Part shown: positions 1 to 6,010 of the stretch, one piece after another
Numbering within the stretch: the stretch's first letter is position 1
Layout: every line of letters begins with the position of its first letter
Origin: WVXP01 sp964348095
GTDB lineage: Bacteria > Desulfobacterota > BSN033 > WVXP01
Length of the DNA stretch: 14,557 nucleotides
Direction: 5' to 3'
Assembly (NCBI GenBank): GCA_964348095.1
Contig: CAYGBK010000014.1
Span: forward strand, 1-14,557
Made by a program: the position numbers and the translations under genes
The notes under the pieces: generated by a model
What the model saw: the letters and a program-made list of their open reading frames with translations, nothing else
Database searches by the model: none
Told to the model about the DNA's origin: nothing

Positions 1-69
1 AGATATTCCAGATAATCAGGTAGTTAGCCCGCGTTCCCATGCGCACTGATGTGAGAGGCGTCATTGGTC

Positions 70-93
70 TATAATACATTTGACCGAGGAGGT
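70..93 (+). promoter_or_regulatory. -10 box and Shine-Dalgarno of the broken hydrolase gene
   Basis: A perfect TATAAT lies at 70-75. The -35 region 17-18 bases upstream is weak (about 46-52, TGATG-like). A strong GGAGGT at 87-92 sits nine bases before the ATG at 102. The control region therefore looks intact although the gene behind it is broken. Confidence 0.45.
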
Positions 94-101
94 AACAGCC
101 T

Positions 102-548
102 ATGCCGTATGCTGACAACCACGGCATTCGTATCCATTACCAAACGGAAGGTGAAGGGCCTCCATTCGTGCTTCATCATTGATCTCTGGCTACTATGGAC
201 AGTTGGTATGAACATGGCTATGTATCGGCATTGAAAGACGATTACCGACTGATCCCACTGGATGCGCGAGGGCATGGAGCCAGTGATAAGGCCCACAGAC
301 CAGAAGACTATGAACTCAAGAAGCAGGTAGAGGACATCGTCGCAGTTCTGGACGACCTGGGTATTGCCCAAGCCCATTTCTTTGGATACTCGATGGGCGG
401 GTGGATCGGTTTCGGAGTGGCGCGATACGCTCCTGAACGTTTCCGGTCTTTGATTATTGAAGGACAGCACCCTTATGCACAAAACATGGAAGGGTTGCGA
501 CAGCTGGTGCGGCAGGATAAATTACAGACGTTGGTGGGCTCGAGGTAG
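102..548 (+). pseudogene. alpha/beta hydrolase, nonsense-interrupted and 3'-truncated
   Basis: Reading from the ATG at 102, which has a good GGAGGT Shine-Dalgarno, gives 26 residues ending in LHH. A TGA at 180-182 then sits where alpha/beta hydrolases have the Gly of the oxyanion HG motif, so GGA to TGA is the simplest history. The same frame resumes with a typical core: DARGHGASD, then the nucleophile elbow GYSMGGW with its Ser, then APERFRSLIIEG. Hydrolase-like sequence stops near base 505-515, after about 135 codons. The family usually has 250-290 residues, so the acid and His of the triad are missing. The last codons run into the opposite-strand radical SAM fragment and stop at 546-548. 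It could be an esterase, haloperoxidase-like enzyme or lactonase; the substrate cannot be told. A restart at the ATG of 195 would not give a functional enzyme. Confidence 0.8.
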
Positions 549-709
549 ATTTTGGAAGGCTGTGCAGCTGGTAGGCGCAAATGCAAACCCTCCTGATCGC
601 TCTCGAACTGTATCGTTCCCTTTGGCGGCACATGGAAGCCATTGAAGGCCTCCTTCGGGAAGACCACACGCCCGTCCTTGCCAACCTTGACTTACATTTC
701 CACCTTCAT
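505..709 (-). pseudogene. radical SAM maturase, N-terminal fragment
   Basis: On the minus strand from ATG 709 the frame reads MKVEM, an in-frame TAA at 694-692, then VKVGKDGRVVFPKEAF (an AbrB/SpoVT-like swapped-hairpin segment), and then KIYLEPTNVCNLSCRT. The last part is the beginning of the radical SAM Cys-x3-Cys-x2-Cys cluster-binding motif. This order, an AbrB-like N terminus directly before LEPTNxCNLxCRTC, matches my recollection of the radical SAM maturases of tungsten-dependent aldehyde ferredoxin oxidoreductases. After CRT (near base 506) homology ends and the third cluster Cys is lost, leaving only about 65 of an expected 350-400 residues. It is broken by both a stop and a deletion. 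The family assignment is good; the exact subfamily is inferred from memory. Confidence 0.7.
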
Positions 710-861
710 TTTATTATCGTCATACCCCTTGTTCCTTTGATTCTCAGCTTATCCCGCACAGGAATAGCTTCCAGCATGGTTCTGCCGGCTTTAGCAGGCT
801 TTGTCCGTTGGACGACATGGATACGAAGGGGGCTCTCTCCGTTCTCTTCAATGCTTTCCTT
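706..861 (-). pseudogene. unrecognised open-frame remnant upstream of the radical SAM fragment
   Basis: A minus-strand frame is open for about 51 codons from 861 and ends at TGA 708-706. That TGA overlaps the ATG of the radical SAM fragment as ATGA, which is typical of translational coupling in an operon. The readable peptide is basic and rich in Lys/Arg, with stretches such as RIHVVQRTKPAKAGRT and RDKLRIKGTRGM. Two stops lie just upstream (around 862-870) and no start with a ribosome site is seen, so it is probably the C-terminal tail of the preceding gene of a decayed operon. I do not recognise the family. Confidence 0.35.
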
Positions 862-907
862 TCACCATCACGCCAATCCAGGTAACGTGTTGACCAGGTC
901 CTTTCCT

Positions 908-1345
908 TCAGGATGTGTCCTTTCCCTCGCTCAAAAACCCGAGCACTCTCTGCTCCATGTTGTCACGAACCTCGCGGAAAACCTTCAGAATCTGCTCTTC
1001 TGTGCCTTCGGCCTTGGCTGGATCGGGGAAGCCGATGTGGACAAGGTCTCCCCCACGAAGCCACATTGGACAGATTTCAGAGGCATCATCACATACGGTG
1101 ATGACCAAATCAAACTCCTTCAGGGGCAGGTCGTCGATGGCTTTCGACATCCCGTGGTGATGGATGCCAATTTCTTCCAGCACCTGGATCGCTTTCGGAT
1201 GGACATAGCCAGAGGGTTCAGTCCCTGCGCTGAATGCGAGCCAGGCATCCGAAAGCCTTTCATTGATAAGAGCCTCTGCCATTTGTGAACGACAGGAGTT
1301 CCCGGTGCAGAGAATCAGCACCTTCCTGATTTCATGTTTTCCCAC
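908..1345 (-). CDS. arsC: arsenate reductase, thioredoxin-coupled LMW-phosphatase type
   Basis: The 145-residue cytosolic enzyme reduces arsenate to arsenite. The phosphatase-like P-loop CTGNSCR spans residues 13-19 (catalytic Cys13, Arg19). The redox pair Cys84 and Cys91 lies in VITVCDDASEICP, with the seven-residue spacing of the Cys82/Cys89 relay known from Staphylococcus aureus ArsC. The product Asp of the loop is in HIGFPDPAKAEG. Length is normal for the family. The start is a GTG at 1345, preceded at suitable distance by GAGGG; the nearby ATG is out of frame. It is the last gene of the ars operon, 21 bases after the permease stop. The small CPNC protein two genes upstream could be its reductant, but that is inference. 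No clear terminator is visible after it. Confidence 0.93.
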   Translation of the reverse strand: MGKHEIRKVLILCTGNSCRSQMAEALINERLSDAWLAFSAGTEPSGYVHPKAIQVLEEIGIHHHGMSKAIDDLPLKEFDLVITVCDDASEICPMWLRGGDLVHIGFPDPAKAEGTEEQILKVFREVRDNMEQRVLGFLSEGKDTS

Positions 1346-1366
1346 AAGTCATCCCTCGGTCAACCT

Positions 1367-2851
1367 TCAGATTTTTTCAACCGCCTCGTAGGCAGCGGTG
1401 GCCTGTTTTTCATTGCGTCGTTTCAGCAGCCAAAACAAACCTGCCAGCAGCGCTAAAAACGCAACCAGGTACAGTGCGACAAGGCCGATGCCGGTCCCGT
1501 TCACCCAAGCACCATACAGAAGCCCGGCAATGGTGCTGAACAGGGAAACCCAGGCCACATAGATCCAGGCTTTGAAACGCCCGATAATGCTTGCCGTGAT
1601 CAGGATGCTCTGCAGGCTCAGCTCAGGATCTGAGATCAGGTATGCCAGGAGCGGGCCGCGATGCATCCCCAAGTCGAGGAACATCTGGGCGATGGGCACC
1701 TCCACCAGCGTTGGGAAGTACATGAACACGCCAAAGACCACGCCGACGAAGTTGCCGAGTAATGTGTTTTCGCCAGCGATGGCCTGAATCCACTCCGGCT
1801 TGATCAACTCACGGATCACACCCACTGCAAAGATACCCACGATCAGAAGGGGGAAGATCTGCTTGATGAAGCGCCATGTTTCCCACAGAAAGTCGCGGGT
1901 TTCCTCCTCGGATAATTGCCTGCCGATCATCCACGCCAGCAGGAGGATGCTTAGGAGCACCCCGAAGAATTTTCCGGTAAACTGCAGGACAACACCCCCG
2001 GGATAGGGCTGGATGCTTAATGATGCGATCAACAGCGTAAGCCCCACTAGACCAGTGGAAATCCACGTCCACCGGTTGAAACCATCATGGATGCGCTCAA
2101 TGCCCTTCCAGGCGGTCAGGCCAATCAAAACCAACATTCCGATCAGCAAGGCGCCCTGGGCGGTAACCCCCTCTTCGCCTCTGGCGGAATCAAAGGGCAC
2201 AAGCGTGAATAAGATTTCCTGGAGATCGTTCACAGCCGGGATTGGGAGATCGACCTGGAAATAGGTGGTTTTGAGCAGCGCGATCTGGAAGGTTCCCACC
2301 ACCAGGAGAACTACAAGTGTCAGCAAAAAGATGAGGCTCGCTTTTCGCATGGAGGCCTGCCCAGCGAACATGGCATCGGTGGCTTTATCGTGTTCAGCGT
2401 CTTCCTTTCGGAAGATGATCGCCATGATGATCCCCACCCCGATGCCAAAAGCGATCGAAAGCACCAGCCGTGCGATGGCCAGGTCCATGCCGATGACCGT
2501 GCCAGTATAGCTTAGGGCCAGGATGTTCACAGCTGGGGCCACAAAGAGGAAGGTGATCGCCGGACCCAGCCCCGCCCCTTTCTTGTAGATGCCCGCGAAC
2601 AACGGGATGACGGTGCAAGAGCAAACGGCCAGGAGGAACCCTGCCGCCGCCGCTGCAGGGTAGGAGATGAATTTTGGCGTATTCCGCCCGAGATACCTTG
2701 TGACAGTCTCCTTCGGGATCAGTGCCGTCATTGCGCCTGCGATGTAAAAAGCCGGCAACAGGCAAAGCAGCACATGCGCTGCGAGGTAGGCAGCCAGGCT
2801 TCCTAAACCGCTGTAGAACAAGCGCGAAATAAATTCAAGGACTTCACTCAT
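1367..2851 (-). CDS. DUF318/YraQ-family permease (ArsP-like)
   Basis: This is a 494-residue polytopic inner-membrane protein with about ten to twelve hydrophobic segments. The family signature CSCTVIPLFAGIYKKGAG lies at residues 77-94 (Cys77, Cys79), and FLFVAPAVNILALSYTG follows. A second related half has FMYFPTLVEVPIAQMFLDLG and PLLAYLISDPELSLQS. The repeated design and the CSC motif are those of the permeases often found in arsenic operons, which include the organoarsenical exporter ArsP. At nearly 500 residues it is longer than the usual 300-350, because of extra transmembrane segments in the centre (around residues 165-300). The ATG at 2851 has AGAGG about 11 bases upstream. Its position between a thioredoxin-like gene and arsC argues for export of arsenite or a related metalloid, but substrate is inferred from context only. 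Confidence 0.85.
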   Translation of the reverse strand: MSEVLEFISRLFYSGLGSLAAYLAAHVLLCLLPAFYIAGAMTALIPKETVTRYLGRNTPKFISYPAAAAAGFLLAVCSCTVIPLFAGIYKKGAGLGPAITFLFVAPAVNILALSYTGTVIGMDLAIARLVLSIAFGIGVGIIMAIIFRKEDAEHDKATDAMFAGQASMRKASLIFLLTLVVLLVVGTFQIALLKTTYFQVDLPIPAVNDLQEILFTLVPFDSARGEEGVTAQGALLIGMLVLIGLTAWKGIERIHDGFNRWTWISTGLVGLTLLIASLSIQPYPGGVVLQFTGKFFGVLLSILLLAWMIGRQLSEEETRDFLWETWRFIKQIFPLLIVGIFAVGVIRELIKPEWIQAIAGENTLLGNFVGVVFGVFMYFPTLVEVPIAQMFLDLGMHRGPLLAYLISDPELSLQSILITASIIGRFKAWIYVAWVSLFSTIAGLLYGAWVNGTGIGLVALYLVAFLALLAGLFWLLKRRNEKQATAAYEAVEKI

Positions 2852-2945
2852 AATGATGGTTTACCTCTTCGTTGCATTCGATTTCCCGAATATGTTCTGC
2901 CCAAAAAATACCCTGCAGGCGCAGGGCTTCTTCAGGCAGGGTGGG

Positions 2946-3197
2946 TCAGCTACGGTCCAGGGCACTGGCTAGTAGTGTAATAATCTCCGATTGGGAGGGA
3001 ATTTTTCCCGATGACACAAGTTCCCCATTGATGACCAGCCCAGGCGTGCTGAGAATGTTGTATTCCATGATCTTCTGATAATCGGTCACTTTCTCGAACT
3101 CGGCCTCAATCGCTAGATTGCTTACGGCCTTTCTGGTCTCCTCTTCGAGGCGTTTGCAATTCGGACAACCTGAACCAAGTATTTTGATGTTCAACAT
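2946..3197 (-). CDS. small thioredoxin-fold protein with CPNC redox site
   Basis: The protein has 83 residues from the ATG at 3197. That start is chosen because GGAGGAA lies seven bases upstream; the ATG two codons earlier sits directly on the ribosome site. It begins MLNIKILGSGCPNCKRLEEE, with the redox motif CPNC at residues 11-14. The thioredoxin-fold cis-proline loop STPGLVING lies at 50-58. Length and motif fit the MTH895/TM0996-type thioredoxin-like family, whose members often sit beside ArsR and DUF318 permeases. It starts 16 bases after the arsR stop, so the two are cotranscribed. It probably handles thiols or metalloid in the cytosol, possibly as electron donor to ArsC. The reading frame stays open for 33 codons after its TGA stop (see findings). 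Confidence 0.88.
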   Translation of the reverse strand: MLNIKILGSGCPNCKRLEEETRKAVSNLAIEAEFEKVTDYQKIMEYNILSTPGLVINGELVSSGKIPSQSEIITLLASALDRS

Positions 3198-3213
3198 CTG
3201 CATTCCTCCACGT

Positions 3214-3603
3214 TTATTTGGAAACAACCTGTGCTTGCAGTTCTTTTTCGCAGTTTGGACAAGGGCAGCTTGCCTGTGTGGCTGGCGTTGCGATTTCAGG
3301 GATCTCCCTGGGGGGTAAACCCAGCATTTCTGCAACCTGTCCTACCATTTCGAGGACGGTCAGGTCAGCGATTCTATAGAAGATGTATTTTCCCTCGCGG
3401 CGGGTTTTTAACAGGCCGGCGTCCCGCATGACCATCAGGTGTTGGGAAATATAGGCCTGCCTTTTTTTCAGCATCGCCTCCAGGTGGCAGACGCAAGCCT
3501 CTCCTTTTCCTATCGCGTAGAGCACCTTGATGCGGAAAGGATTTCCCAGGACGGAGAATATATCGCTTACTTTGGATTCAAATCTTATCTTGTTCATATT
3601 CAT
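3214..3603 (-). CDS. arsR: ArsR/SmtB-family metalloid-responsive repressor
   Basis: From the ATG at 3603 the protein has 129 residues. Residues 10-80 form the winged helix-turn-helix: SVLGNPFRIKVLYAIG, a metal-site-like EACVCHLE with Cys37 and Cys39, the recognition helix RQAYISQHLMVMRDAGLL, and the wing TRREGKYIFYRI. CVCxL is the As(III)-binding motif of the classical ArsR helix. A second Cys cluster, CPCPNC, lies near the C terminus at 113-118 and may add a metal or thiol site. A longer frame from 3678 is possible but would include the predicted promoter, so I prefer 3603 or the second ATG at 3597. It heads the minus-strand operon with the thioredoxin-like gene, the permease and arsC, and should repress it by binding the inverted repeat at its own start. 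Confidence 0.9.
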   Translation of the reverse strand: MNMNKIRFESKVSDIFSVLGNPFRIKVLYAIGKGEACVCHLEAMLKKRQAYISQHLMVMRDAGLLKTRREGKYIFYRIADLTVLEMVGQVAEMLGLPPREIPEIATPATQASCPCPNCEKELQAQVVSK

Positions 3604-3615
3604 TCTTTCGAATAT
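3596..3615. promoter_or_regulatory. candidate ArsR operator
   Basis: ATATTC and GAATAT form a perfect 6-bp inverted repeat with 8 bases between, directly downstream of the predicted -10 and covering the expected transcription start and the arsR start codons. A dimeric ArsR bound here would block initiation. Confidence 0.45.
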
Positions 3616-3643
3616 ATTATCCTCTAATAAGGGAAATTCGCAA
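3616..3643 (-). promoter_or_regulatory. predicted ars operon promoter
   Basis: On the minus strand TTGCGA (3643-3638) is followed after 16 bases by GATAAT (3621-3616), a close match to sigma-70 boxes. A transcript would start near 3609, only some six bases before the ATG at 3603 and about 12 before the ATG at 3597, so arsR mRNA would be nearly leaderless. This is predicted from sequence only. Confidence 0.5.
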
Positions 3644-3678
3644 TTTGATAAACATAACTCAATCCTTATAACTTTCAA

Positions 3679-3838
3679 CCTGAGTATGAGATTGCCCTTT
3701 CTCCTGTCCCACTTTAATCCATTCTCTGGAGAAGGACATTCGTCGTTTGTTCTACATCTTCATCATTTTAGATTCGATGCTTGTTTTTAGCAGATTTGGC
3801 TTTGTGCTAGAGGTCACTCACTTCGTAATAGTGAATAG
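3679..3838. other. intergenic stretch without recognisable gene
   Basis: This AT-rich stretch lies between the ars promoter and the gene tail at 3839. All frames are short and no RNA gene, strong hairpin or repeat was seen. Confidence 0.5.
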
Positions 3839-3988
3839 TCTTACTTGTATCAGCAGTTCTTGAGGCGACTTGACAAATTTGGATCGATATATTCGTTGAA
3901 TTTAAAGGAATATGAGGTTCCAATTGCTGGAATATCATACGCTATCTTCGATAAGTTGATGGGAGAGAATCGTAAAAGGCATGAGTAA
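3839..3988 (+). pseudogene. C-terminal fragment of an unrecognised gene before an attC-like site
   Basis: A plus-strand frame is open from just after TAG 3836-3838 to TAA 3986-3988, about 49 codons with no ATG. It reads like real protein (LRRLDKFGSIYSLNLKEYEV, then PIAGISYAIFDKLMGEN). No family is recognised. It ends about 40 bases before an attC-like site, exactly where a gene cassette's coding end would be, so I read it as the tail of a 5'-deleted cassette gene. Confidence 0.4.
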
Positions 3989-4025
3989 TTTTTCCCATAA
4001 TAATAGTAGGATAACAATAGGTGCC

Positions 4026-4144
4026 CGCTAACCATTCGCTGAAACTGACCTGGAGGCTAGGCGAAAATTCAGGCTTGAAAAGGGCATCAGGAAGATCAGA
4101 ATTTTTGGGAGATCGTGTCTAGGCAACTTAGCTCAGAGTTAACC
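4026..4144 (+). repeat. degenerate attC-like recombination site
   Basis: The left end GCTAAC (4027-4032) is followed by CATTCGCTGAAACTGACC, and the right end is TTAGCTCAGAGTTAAC (GTTAAC at 4138-4143). The layout and the CGCTGAA...TGAC and AGCTCAG blocks match the better-preserved sites further right. The outer cores deviate from RYYYAAC/GTTRRRY, so the site is probably old or inactive. Confidence 0.5.
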
Positions 4145-4210
4145 AGCGCGAATATTAGAATTGCTTCTTCAGATCCTATACTTCATGTATTATTTTGATG
4201 TCTATTTATC

Positions 4211-5113
4211 ATGCCTACACAAGACATCCTCTATACAAAACTCTACATCCCACCTACCAGGCCAGATATGGTGCCCCGCCTGCGGCTGATTGAGCGTTTG
4301 AACAATGGTCTACACCGCAAGCTGACCCTAATCTCTGCGCCCGCCGGATTCGGGAAGTCGACACTGCTAAGCGAGTGGGTGCAGGCTCTTCGATCAGATC
4401 CCGAGGCTTCGAAGAATCCAAAGTTGGAAGTTGCTTGGCTCTCGCTGGATGAAGGCGAAAACGACCCCACACGGTTCTTGGCATATGTTATCGCCGCTCT
4501 GAAACAAATCAATCGCCTGGGTGCTGATTTTGGGAAAAGCTCGATGACGATGCTTCAGTCCCCTCAGCCGCCCCCAATTGAGACAATCCTTACCTCTCTC
4601 ATTAATGAACTCGCAGCTGTTTCCCACAAAATTATTTTGGTTCTGGACGACTACCAACGATTAGATTCCCCTTCTGTCGACAATTCTATCGACTTCCTCT
4701 TAGAAAACCTTCCGCAGCAACTCCACATCGTTCTCTCTAGTTGGGATGATCCCCAGGTTCCTTTCGCGCGCCTCCGCGCTCTTGATCAAGTAACTGAATT
4801 ACGTGCATCTGATTTGCGGTTTACTTCCTCCGGGGGCCGGACCTATGGATTGCCAGATCTCCCCTTGTGGAAGGCCGGGTGGGAAGCTACCTTACCAACG
4901 TTGCGCTATGGCGTCATTGGAGTGCTAGCCCTTCCGTTCATAAGCGCGCTTTCATCCTGGTTTCCGTGCAGAACGATCTTGCGAGGTAATCCGGTTGAGA
5001 CGATATTTGCGCGCACCGGTAGGACCAGGAAGCTTCGGTCGCAATCCTCCCGTCATGCTCTATCAGCGGGCTTACTACTCGCTGAAGCTGACCAGGGATG
5101 TGCGCAGGCTTGA
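4211..5113 (+). pseudogene. MalT/LuxR-type regulator ATPase, N-terminal part only
   Basis: Residues 1-208 match the N-terminal STAND/AAA-like NTPase of MalT-type LuxR regulators: LYIPPTRPDMVPRLRLIERL, Walker A APAGFGKST (43-51), VAWLSLDEGENDPTRFLAYV (75-94), Walker B IILVLDDYQ (141-149), then FARLRALDQVTELRASDLRF. Family members run to about 850-950 residues, with TPR-like repeats and a C-terminal LuxR helix-turn-helix. Here similarity stops near base 4834, and the next 92 codons (GGRTYGLPDL onward) are unrelated sequence ending at TGA 5111-5113, inside the following attC-like site. Without a DNA-binding domain it cannot act as a MalT-like activator. The ATPase stub could be expressed, but I think this is a truncated gene. 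It lies between two attC-like sites in the direction expected of a cassette. The start at 4211 has no strong ribosome site. Confidence 0.7.
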
Positions 5114-5160
5114 TCTCGTGTAATCTTATCCCTGGCACCTCAGCTCGAGGCCGTTAGGCG
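5069..5160 (+). repeat. attC-like recombination site with decayed left end
   Basis: The right end has CTCAGCTCGAGGCC then GTTAGGC (5153-5159), which fits GTTRRRY exactly. The left side shows TACTCGCTGAAGCTGACC, as in the other sites, but the outer core is GCTTAC rather than GCCTAAC. CCAGGG (5091-5096) and CCCTGG pair as the inner stem. The stop codon of the upstream reading frame falls inside it. Confidence 0.6.
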
Positions 5161-5164
5161 AGAT

Positions 5165-5225
5165 CATTGAGCTAGGCGTTCGGCTCGGCGCTTCGCACAC
5201 GTCGACTCCGCCTAACAGCTCAATG
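5165..5225. repeat. inverted repeat containing an attC left half-site
   Basis: CATTGAGCTAGGCG (5165-5178) and CGCCTAACAGCTCAATG (5209-5225) are complementary except that the left arm lacks exactly the three bases GTT. The right arm starts with a perfect core GCCTAAC (5210-5216) and is followed by a GAAGCTGTC block like an attC left half, but no right half follows. It may be an attC remnant or the trace of an aberrant recombination. Confidence 0.4.
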
Positions 5226-5408
5226 AAGCTGTCATCCTCGCACAGCTCGGACTACGATTCGCTCCCCCCACTGCAGCGCTTTTGAGCCTTTGGCGCAATG
5301 CATCTTGGGGATGCAGCTTATCTCGCGCCTCATTATGCTACCTAAGAAGGACTTATATTTAAAAAATAGATGCCTTTCTATATAGGTCCAAGCCCTTCAG
5401 GTAAGGGC
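5226..5408. other. gene-free stretch with hairpins
   Basis: No coding frame is convincing here. GGACTTATAT (5349-5358) and ATATAGGTCC (5380-5389) pair at 9 of 10 positions around a 21-base loop. AAGCCCTT (5390-5397) and AAGGGCTT (5403-5410) form a compact 8-bp hairpin followed by two further Ts, and this hairpin runs into the tRNA fragment. Their role is unknown. Confidence 0.4.
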
Positions 5409-5451
5409 TTTTAAGCCCAAGGTTACAGATTCGATTCCTGTACGGCGCACC
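5409..5451 (+). tRNA. 3' part of a tRNA gene (possible att site of an integrated element)
   Basis: T arm: ACAGA (5425-5429), loop TTCGATT (5430-5436), CCTGT (5437-5441), pairing at four of five positions. It is followed by an acceptor strand ACGGCGC (5442-5448), the discriminator A and CC. Upstream CTTTTAA (5408-5414) resembles the anticodon loop of a tRNA-Lys(UUU). A matching 5' acceptor GCGCCGT and a D arm are absent and the anticodon stem does not pair, so this is not a working tRNA. A tRNA 3' end beside a tyrosine recombinase gene is the usual sign of an integration site. Confidence 0.5.
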
Positions 5452-5466
5452 TGGCCTAAAGGTTCA

Positions 5467-5492
5467 AATCCCGCATAAATTGCGGGATTTTT
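5467..5492 (+). terminator. rho-independent terminator after the tRNA fragment
   Basis: A perfect 9-bp stem AATCCCGCA (5467-5475) / TGCGGGATT (5481-5489) encloses a 5-base loop and runs into a T-run ending at 5492. Confidence 0.7.
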
Positions 5493-5512
5493 GCTCATGA
5501 TATGAGCTTTTT
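5493..5512 (+). terminator. second tandem terminator hairpin
   Basis: GCTCAT (5493-5498) and ATGAGC (5502-5507) form a 6-bp stem with a 3-base loop, followed by five Ts (5508-5512). It abuts the first terminator. Confidence 0.55.
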
Positions 5513-5552
5513 ATCATGACATGGGGCTAAAGCGTCCCCTTTTCATAATGCG

Positions 5553-5804
5553 TCAAAGATAATTCACTAGATTGAATTGTTTGTGCTTATCCCAATGTTC
5601 TTTAACCAGGAAAACGGCATAATTCGCAGCAGTTAACGTGATCTGACTATGACCTAACAGATTTGAAACCGAAGCTAAATCCCCACCGTTTTTCAGATAT
5701 TCCCTGGCGAAACCATGTCTGAAAGCATGGGGATTGACTCGCTCTTCCACCCCTGCACGTTTTGCCAATCTACGCAGCATCTGGATCAGTTTTTTTGGGG
5801 CAGG
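5553..5804 (-). pseudogene. tyrosine recombinase (phage-integrase family), C-terminal stub
   Basis: From the ATG at 5780 there are 75 residues: LRRLAKRAGV, then the catalytic box HAFRHGFAREYLKNGGDL (His and Arg of HxxR), the GHS box in LLGHSQITLTA, and NYAVF with the likely nucleophile Tyr. This is the last quarter of a XerC/D-like recombinase; the N-terminal SAM-like domain and the first catalytic Arg are missing. The frame is open to 5804 behind a run of seven A residues on the coding strand (5790-5796 region). A homopolymer frameshift or deletion may have removed the rest. It is not an integron integrase: the IntI-specific extra helix cannot be present in this segment. Together with the adjacent tRNA 3' end it suggests an old integrative element inserted in a tRNA gene. 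Confidence 0.75.
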
Positions 5805-5921
5805 TCAATGTGTTCTGATTTTGCATTAACAACCGCCGGCATACCTGCCTACCTCACAACAAAATCGATCAGATTAACAAAGAAATACGCGGCCACAAAG
5901 CATAATTGGGAAAAACAGACG

Positions 5922-5959
5922 GGGTGCTGGATATAGTTTCACTTCTATCCCCAGCACCC
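5922..5959 (-). terminator. terminator of the ABC transporter operon
   Basis: GGGTGCTGG (5922-5930) pairs with CCAGCACCC (5951-5959). After a 2x2 internal mismatch, ATAG (5933-5936) pairs with CTAT (5945-5948) around an 8-base loop. It lies 51 bases past the permease stop. On the minus strand it is followed, after a short gap, by five Ts (5915-5911). It may work in both directions. Confidence 0.6.
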
Positions 5960-6010
5960 ACGCCAAGTAAGGTTTTTGTATTTTATATGACCACTTTCAT
6001 CGGATGGAAA

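Noticed and set aside
180..182. TGA at the position of a conserved Gly, suggesting a code in which TGA means glycine
   Set aside because: Several intact genes in the window end with TGA (arsC, the thioredoxin-like gene, DinB), and the hydrolase is truncated anyway, so a nonsense mutation is simpler.
581..1288. Long plus-strand frame of 235 codons
   Set aside because: It is the shadow of arsC on the other strand; the peptide has no family features and arsC is certain.
5461..5472. GGTTCAAATCC looks like the T-loop of a second tRNA
   Set aside because: No pairing T stem or acceptor follows; the bases belong to the 9-bp terminator stem.
5553..5804. The recombinase stub as the integrase of the cassette array
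   Set aside because: It lacks most of the protein, resembles XerC/D or element integrases, and sits by a tRNA end rather than an attI-like site.
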